Shown here: positions 59,203 to 64,000 of the stretch, piece by piece
Numbering within the stretch: position 1 is the first letter of the stretch
Layout: each line of letters starts with the position of its first letter
Assembly: GCF_001748285.1 (NCBI RefSeq)
Contig: NZ_BDGT01000001.1
Span: 202,809-266,808 of the forward strand
Direction of reading: 5' to 3'
DNA length: 64,000 bases
Source of the DNA: Thermogemmatispora onikobensis
Lineage (GTDB): Bacteria > Chloroflexota > Ktedonobacteria > Ktedonobacterales > Ktedonobacteraceae
Position numbers and translations under genes: made by a program
The notes under the pieces: generated by a model
The model's database searches: none
Told to the model about the DNA's origin: nothing
The model's input: the letters and a program-made list of their open reading frames with translations, nothing else

Positions 59203-60287
59203 CCATGTTTCTCGGTCATCGTGAAGAGCCTGCAATGAAGCAGAAGAACAAGGGAACGCTTCTTGAGCGGGTGGGAAAGGGAAAGACCAATCGCTATCAC
59301 GAGAGCTATCATCACAGCCACGCTCATACTCACGCCCATCATGCTCATCATGAGGGGATGCCGCGGCGGAGCCTCCGTCTGGCCTTTCTGTTGACCATAG
59401 TGATCCTGCTCAGCCAGCTTGTGGGTGGCCTCCTGGCCAATTCGCTGGCCCTCTTTTCGGAGGCCGGCCATGTGGTGACGGACCTCTTTGCGCTGGGTCT
59501 AGCCTGGTTCGCGGCGGTCCAGGCGGAGCGGCCCGCAAATGCACGCCGCACTTTCGGCTACCATCGCGTCGGTATTCTGGCCGCCCTGATTAATGCGGTG
59601 ACGCTGATTGCGATTGCAGTGGGAATTCTTATCGAGGCGGTTAGTCGCCTGCGCCACCCGGCTGAGGTGCAGCCGCTGGCGATGTTCGTGACGCCCTTGA
59701 TCGCCATCGCTATCAATCTCTTTATCAGCACTGTACTCCAGCGCAATGGCCACCATAATCTGAATACGCGCGCGGCGCTGCTGCACGTGCTCGGCGATGT
59801 GGGCGCCTCGCTGGCGGTCATCGCCGGTGGCCTGGTGCTCCTGGCAACCGGTTGGAACGCCGTCGATCCGCTGCTGTCAGTGGGGATCGCCCTGTTGCTT
59901 GCCCTGGGCGCCTGGCAGGTCGTGCGCGAGGCGACCGATATCCTGCTGGAAGCGGCACCGCGTGGTCTTTCGGTGACTCAGCTCGCTCACGATATGCTGC
60001 AGGTCGAGGGCATCCGCGAGGTTCACGATCTGCATGTCTGGACAATCGCGAGCGGGATGCCAGCGCTGGCCTGCCATGCGACAATCGAGGATGGGACTCC
60101 AGCCCGCAGCGCTTCGATCCGCCGTGCGCTGACGCAGATGCTGATGGAAAAGTACCATATCGATCACGCGACGATCCAGTTCGAGTCGGAGAAGGATCGC
60201 CAGAGCTGTTGCCACGGTCAGAGCCTCTACTGTTGCCTCGATCCTTCACGGCGCCCGCGTCAGCCGCAGGCCGCAGCCGAGGAGTAA
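59199..60287 (+). CDS. cation diffusion facilitator (CzcD/ZitB-like) exporter
   Basis: 362 residues from ATG 59199, overlapping the ArsR stop by four bases; ATG 59235 is an alternative. Residues 29-52 hold a histidine-rich patch (YHHSHAHTHAHHAHH) that likely binds metal. Six transmembrane helices follow, with the zinc-site pattern NSLALFSEAGHVVTDLFALGLAW and LLHVLGDVGASLAVI. The cytosolic domain (LLEAAPRGLSVTQLAHDMLQVEGIREVHDLHVWT) completes the CDF fold. It exports Zn2+, Cd2+ or Co2+ in exchange for protons. The ArsR partner supports a metal-detoxification role. Confidence 0.94.
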   Translation: MTMFLGHREEPAMKQKNKGTLLERVGKGKTNRYHESYHHSHAHTHAHHAHHEGMPRRSLRLAFLLTIVILLSQLVGGLLANSLALFSEAGHVVTDLFALGLAWFAAVQAERPANARRTFGYHRVGILAALINAVTLIAIAVGILIEAVSRLRHPAEVQPLAMFVTPLIAIAINLFISTVLQRNGHHNLNTRAALLHVLGDVGASLAVIAGGLVLLATGWNAVDPLLSVGIALLLALGAWQVVREATDILLEAAPRGLSVTQLAHDMLQVEGIREVHDLHVWTIASGMPALACHATIEDGTPARSASIRRALTQMLMEKYHIDHATIQFESEKDRQSCCHGQSLYCCLDPSRRPRQPQAAAEE

Positions 60288-60385
60288 GTGCGGGGTCAGA
60301 GCACTGGCCACGGGACTTCCAACATGGATGGCTGCCCATAAGGAGGAGCCTGGGGCAGGGAGAGAGGGCCACACGCCAGGTCAGC

Positions 60386-61672
60386 TCAGCGGTCTTCCAG
60401 GTAATCGGCCCCTGCCGCCAGCGAGGAAGGAGCGTTGACGGGCTTCCGTTGCCCCAGGAGTAGAAAAGTCATGAGGGCCCCCAGGCCAAGCAAGGCGATG
60501 ATACTGGCCATCGGTAGGGCTGTCTGAGATCCCGCGATGCCAACGAGCGGCGAGGCCAGCGCGCCCAGGACAAATTGTAGTAAGCCAAGGAGGGCAGAAG
60601 CGCTACCGGCAGAGTCTGGATGGTCGGCCAGGGCTAAAGCGGCTGCATTGGGGAATACCATGCCCTGGCTGGCCACAACGACGAAGAGGGCTGGTAGAAT
60701 GCCGATTAATCCAAGACCACTGATGACCGCTAAGAAGAGACCTCCTCCGCCGAGAGCTACGGCTATTAAGGCTCCGGCCAGCAGTTTGCGCGGCTCTACC
60801 CGTCCAACAAGCCGGCCATTGATCTGCCCTACGATGGCGATACCCAAGGCATTCGCCCCAAAGACCAGGCTGAAAGCCTGGGGCGAGAGACCATAGATCT
60901 CCTGGGTGACAAAGGGAGAACCAGAGATGTAGGCGAACATGGCCGCCGCCGAGAGACCTCCAGAAAGGGCATAGCCCAGAAAGATTTTGTCTGTGAGCAG
61001 GCGGCGAAAAGTGCCAAGGGTTATCTCTAGCTTGCCACTTTGCCGTCGTTCCGGCGGCAGGCTCTCAGGAAGCCCCAGGAGAGCCGCAACCCAGATCAGG
61101 ACAACGAGCAGGGCAAGCAGGAGAAAGATACCACGCCAGCTCATGAGGCGCAGCAGGAACCCGCCAATGAGCGGGGCCGCAATGGGAGCGATACCACTCA
61201 CCAGCATGAGCATGGAGAAGAAACGGGCCAGGGCAATTCCACTGTATTTGTCTCTCACTGTGGCTCGGGCAATGACGATACCCGCCGCTCCTGCCATTCC
61301 CTGGATAAGTCTCAGGCCAATCAGCAGCGTGATCGATGGGGCCCCAGCACAGCAGAGCGAGGCAAGTATGTAGGCCAGGAGTCCAATCAGGAGAGGGCGT
61401 CGCCTTCCAAAGCTATCACTCAGCGGACCCGCCAGTATCTGACCAAGGGCTAGCCCAACAAGACAGGCGCTTAAGGTAAGTTGGGCCTCCGAGGCGCTCG
61501 CACCCAGGTCCCGGCTGAGGAGAGGCAGCGCGGGTAGATACATGTCTATCGACAGCGGGCCAAAGGCCGAGAGCGACCCCAGAATGATGATGAGCAGGAT
61601 GTAACGCCATCCCACGTCAGTTTCCACTCGCTGCCTCGACTGCTCCCTCTCGTTAATTGACGGCTGTCTCAT
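60386..61672 (-). CDS. Bcr/CflA-family drug-resistance MFS transporter
   Basis: 428 residues with about twelve transmembrane helices. The Bcr/CflA signature is present: GPLSIDMYLPALPLLSRDLGAS, VGLALGQILAGPLSDSFGRRRPL and LRLIQGMAGAAGIVIARATVRD. It exports drugs such as bicyclomycin, or metabolites, using the proton gradient. The C-terminal tail is short. It converges with the CDF gene and has an AT-rich promoter region upstream (61673-61720), less GC-rich than most of the window. Confidence 0.92.
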   Translation of the reverse strand: MRQPSINEREQSRQRVETDVGWRYILLIIILGSLSAFGPLSIDMYLPALPLLSRDLGASASEAQLTLSACLVGLALGQILAGPLSDSFGRRRPLLIGLLAYILASLCCAGAPSITLLIGLRLIQGMAGAAGIVIARATVRDKYSGIALARFFSMLMLVSGIAPIAAPLIGGFLLRLMSWRGIFLLLALLVVLIWVAALLGLPESLPPERRQSGKLEITLGTFRRLLTDKIFLGYALSGGLSAAAMFAYISGSPFVTQEIYGLSPQAFSLVFGANALGIAIVGQINGRLVGRVEPRKLLAGALIAVALGGGGLFLAVISGLGLIGILPALFVVVASQGMVFPNAAALALADHPDSAGSASALLGLLQFVLGALASPLVGIAGSQTALPMASIIALLGLGALMTFLLLGQRKPVNAPSSLAAGADYLEDR

Positions 61673-62117
61673 TCGCTCGCTTGCTCACAACATATATATT
61701 TATCTATTTATAGGACAGGAGAAGGAAGAAACTTCAGCTCTCGATGGCTCTTTCCACGCAGCGCTTGTGGTCGACTTTCGCTGCTGCTGTGGCAATGATC
61801 GGGTTGGCTGCTACGTTCTTCGGAACCTGCTCGACTGGACGAAGATATGTCCATCTTCTCATAGTATAGCTGAAAGAGAGGGAGGGTGTAAAAGTCTCTT
61901 GCAGGCTCGGACCCGCTGCGAGGCCAGCGGGCAGCCGCGAGAGACAGCAAGAGACAGCAAGAGACAGCAGACGGTAGCCAGACCAGACGCCGACGCCGGA
62001 GGGCAGACCTGGCCCCCTATAGGAGGAAGCGCCAGCGGTTCTGGTCAGCCTGCCCAGGCCAGGTGTCTGCAGCTTGTGAGGCACGTTTATGCTTCGCCCG
62101 ATGCCCCGGGTCTTGCT
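61673..62117. other. intergenic region with AT-rich promoter and tandem repeat
   Basis: About 445 bases. 61685-61720 is AT-rich and probably holds the MFS promoter. A GAGACAGCAA tandem repeat lies at 61941-61970. No gene was recognised. Confidence 0.45.
61941..61970 (+). repeat. three tandem 10-nt repeats
   Basis: GAGACAGCAA repeated three times (last base of the third copy differs). No coding frame or known element is associated. Confidence 0.7.
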
Positions 62118-62702
62118 TTACCTTCCTGTCTCAAAAAAATCTTTTTGCTGCTGTAGCCTCTCTAGAGCTTGTTGGTAGAGCGGCGACGCCCAGCGGCGAG
62201 CCTCTGGTAGTCGTATGCGCGTGTACATCCAGGAGAACTTAGCGCGCACGTTCTCAGGGGACCAGCCAGTGCGAGCATTGCTCATCATGTTGAGAAAAGG
62301 CTGGACATTGACCTCCAGGAAACTGAGGCTGTCCGCCGCCTGAACCCAATCAGCTGCGGGCCATCCTCCTACCTCATGGACGCGGATCAGGGCCATCACC
62401 TCTTCTGTCAGCTCAGGCGGCGCCTGCTGCTCGTGCAGAAAGTCGCCCACGATGCGCGCCGAGCGTTCAGAGTGGGCCTGGAGATAGAGGGGATCATCTG
62501 GCCCACGTGAGGGGTCTTGCTTTGGGCTATCGGGTCCTGGAAAGGCTCTCTCCATGTCATGGGTCAGGGCCGCCAGCAGCATGGCCTCCGAGGCAGCTGG
62601 GTTGATACGTTTGAGCCACTCCTCTGTTTTGAGCAGATGCAGCGCCTGCCCCCCAGCGTGCTCCTTGACCCAGGAGCGAGCAGATGCCAGTAAGCTCTCC
62701 AT
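62118..62702 (-). CDS. HD-domain protein
   Basis: 194 residues from ATG 62702; a GTG at 62714 is the other in-frame start. The HD-type metal pattern is readable: a first histidine near residue 19 (EHAGGQALHLLKTEEWL), the HD pair in LAALTHDMERAF, HSERSARIV, and a late aspartate in VQAADSLSFLE. Members are metal-dependent phosphohydrolases of nucleotides or related compounds. The exact substrate is unknown. It diverges from the downstream glycosyltransferase gene. Codon use matches its neighbours. Confidence 0.8.
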   Translation of the reverse strand: MESLLASARSWVKEHAGGQALHLLKTEEWLKRINPAASEAMLLAALTHDMERAFPGPDSPKQDPSRGPDDPLYLQAHSERSARIVGDFLHEQQAPPELTEEVMALIRVHEVGGWPAADWVQAADSLSFLEVNVQPFLNMMSNARTGWSPENVRAKFSWMYTRIRLPEARRWASPLYQQALERLQQQKDFFETGR

Positions 62703-63040
62703 CGATGGCCTCACCCTTTCCTTATCAACGCAAGCAAGAAAGCATTACTCACTATCTCTAAGCTTAAACACCTCTGTCAAGCTCGCTCAGCTCCTGGGGC
62801 CGCAGCTTGCACCGTGAGCCCGGCAGCGATGTCCGGGCCTCCACTGGAAGCTTGCCAGACCTTTGCTGATCGTGACAGTTGCATCACTACTGAGCTTTAT
62901 CGCCAGTTCAGCAGCTTTCAGCCGATCCGCACCGCGAATAGCCCCCCTGTCTCTGGTCGGTTGACACCCTATTTTATTCATGCTATCATCAACGACAAAA
63001 TTGGTCCTTTATCATAATATTTTCTATCGAAGTGTTGACT
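62703..63040. other. divergent intergenic region
   Basis: About 340 bases between the leftward HD gene and the rightward glycosyltransferase gene. It contains the promoter at 62961-62989 and an AT-rich leader. No gene was seen. Confidence 0.45.
62961..62989 (+). promoter_or_regulatory. promoter of the glycosyltransferase gene
   Basis: A consensus TTGACA (62961-62966), a 17-nt spacer and TATCAT (62984-62989). The predicted start near 62996 gives a 45-nt leader before the ATG at 63041. Confidence 0.75.
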
Positions 63041-64000
63041 ATGACCGCTATTAAAGGGAAGTTGCGTAGATTGGTGCTCCTGGAGAAATGGAACTTGGCC
63101 GCGTTCGGCCTTATCCTGGTCGGGGTCAGCTTGCGCCTGATGCTGCTCAAGCAGCACTGGCCCTGGACTGACAGCGATGAGGGGGTCTTTGGCCTGATGG
63201 CGCGCCATATTGCCTATCAGGGTGAGCACCCAACATTTATGTATGGCTCGTTCTATATGGGACCGCTTCAGGCTTACCTGGGCGCCGCCTTCTTTCATCT
63301 GTTCGGATCATCGCTTCTTGCTCTGCGACTCGGCCTGGTCATGCTCTTTGCGCTCTTCCTGGTTGCTCTCTATCTCCTGACCCGTACACTGTATACCCCA
63401 GGGCTGAGCTTGCTGACGCTGACGTTGCTGAGCCTCGGCTCGCCTTATATGCTCACCTATCAACTGCGCTCCTATGGGGGCTATCTGGAGATCTTGCTCT
63501 GCGGGACACTGGCGCTCCTGATCGCTGCCTGGTTAGCGCTCTCCACTGCTCCTGGCCCGACACTCTCCTGGCGCCGCCTCCTGCTCCGCTGTGGGGGCTA
63601 TCTGGCCTGGGGCATCGTGGTGGGCCTGGGCCTCTGGAGCGATATGCTTTTCTTACCGCTGATGGGCCTCTCTGGCATGTTAATCATATTTTTCTGCTGG
63701 TGTGAGTTAGTGCGTCTGTTACCTGTTGTTTGCATGCTGGGCGGCCTAGCCCTGGGTATGTGGCCGCTGCTGGCCTATAATCTGCACGCTCCGCCAGGTC
63801 TTGATACGCTCAGCGCTGTGGCGGTGCAACAGCAAGGGCCGGTGCCGCTGCACTATACACCAGCCCTGGTCTGGCAGCAGATCAAGGCCACTATCCAGCT
63901 CTCTCTGCCCACGATTAGCGGCAATCCTTTCTGCCCTGTCAGTGAAGTGCCGGTCTTGCGGGACCCCACCAGCGCCCCTACGCTGGCCTGTCGGCTGATT
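63041..64000 (+). CDS. GT39/PMT-like membrane glycosyltransferase (partial, runs off the window)
   Basis: The first 320 codons are open to the window end with no stop. After a short basic N-terminus the protein has repeated hydrophobic helices. The first external loop reads QHWPWTDSDEGVFGLMARHIAYQGEHPTFMYG, where the acidic DSDEG motif and GPLQAYLGAAFF fit the GT-C fold of PMT/ArnT-type glycosyltransferases that use polyprenyl-phosphate sugars. It should act at the outer face of the cytoplasmic membrane on protein or lipid targets. The start is ATG 63041; it lacks a strong RBS but follows a consensus promoter. Confidence 0.78.
   Translation, partial: MTAIKGKLRRLVLLEKWNLAAFGLILVGVSLRLMLLKQHWPWTDSDEGVFGLMARHIAYQGEHPTFMYGSFYMGPLQAYLGAAFFHLFGSSLLALRLGLVMLFALFLVALYLLTRTLYTPGLSLLTLTLLSLGSPYMLTYQLRSYGGYLEILLCGTLALLIAAWLALSTAPGPTLSWRRLLLRCGGYLAWGIVVGLGLWSDMLFLPLMGLSGMLIIFFCWCELVRLLPVVCMLGGLALGMWPLLAYNLHAPPGLDTLSAVAVQQQGPVPLHYTPALVWQQIKATIQLSLPTISGNPFCPVSEVPVLRDPTSAPTLACRLI

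Noticed and set aside
61685..61720. AT-rich patch as a replication origin or attachment site
   Set aside because: It is too short, lacks DnaA-box clusters or flanking repeats, and fits a promoter region.

Overview
The window is high-GC bacterial chromosome with about 55 protein genes, one tRNA and no rRNA, CRISPR array, transposase or phage gene. I infer a Chloroflexota bacterium of the class Ktedonobacteria (Thermogemmatispora-like). The grounds are zinc-ribbon and WLxxL-type TPR scaffold proteins, HTH-GAF and roadblock proteins, a geranylgeranyl-reductase-type flavoprotein, plant-polysaccharide hydrolases and many GTG/TTG starts with strong Shine-Dalgarno sites. This is recognition from memory, not a database result. 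Several well-formed sigma-70 promoters (TTGNNN-17-TATNNT) can be read.

Layout. 0.4-4.7 kb: a glutaredoxin, an ECF sigma factor overlapping a methyltransferase with an Ada-type zinc domain, a geranylgeranyl-reductase-like enzyme and a PIG-L deacetylase. 5-10.8 kb: a zinc-ribbon dynamin-like GTPase, an H-NOX gas sensor with an extra C-terminal domain, DinB and PRC-barrel-like proteins. 11-19.7 kb: a group-2 sigma factor, a five-zinc-ribbon protein, an M16 peptidase, a giant TPR/disordered protein, a roadblock protein and Ndk. 20-28 kb: a small Cys-rich protein, a CPBP protease, a PaaK-like ligase, a HAD phosphatase, tRNA-Sec (selC), a YfhO-like membrane protein and an SDR. 28-34 kb: an MFS exporter, a thioesterase, a lipoprotein, a peroxiredoxin, an amidohydrolase and a TMEM175-like channel. 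34-38 kb: nadB-nadC-nadA for de novo NAD synthesis behind two operator-like palindromes, with yjbQ upstream. 38.9-41.5 kb: a GH18-like secreted protein and a divergent TetR/DoxX pair with two matching 18-bp operators.

41.7-51 kb is a galactan-utilisation locus: GH35 beta-galactosidase, LacI regulator, sugar ABC transporter (binding protein and two permeases, no ATPase) and a Tat-exported GH53 endo-galactanase. GH53 would cut galactan outside the cell, the transporter import oligosaccharides, and GH35 release galactose inside. Regulator and transporter diverge from a perfect 30-bp inverted repeat in which each arm is a complete promoter with the LacI operator in its spacer.

51-64 kb: a CmtR-like metal sensor, unknown proteins, an HTH-GAF regulator with a lectin-like partner, ClpP plus a DUF4177-like protein facing a ClgR-like regulator with twin palindromes, a GlsB-like membrane protein, an ACT protein, an ArsR-CDF zinc/cadmium efflux operon, a Bcr/CflA exporter, an HD protein and the start of a GT39-like membrane glycosyltransferase that runs off the window.

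The observations I rate highest are the mirrored LacI promoters, the ECF/alkyltransferase operon whose presumed promoter shares a GTAACC element with the glutaredoxin promoter, the H-NOX fusion and the selenocysteine tRNA.
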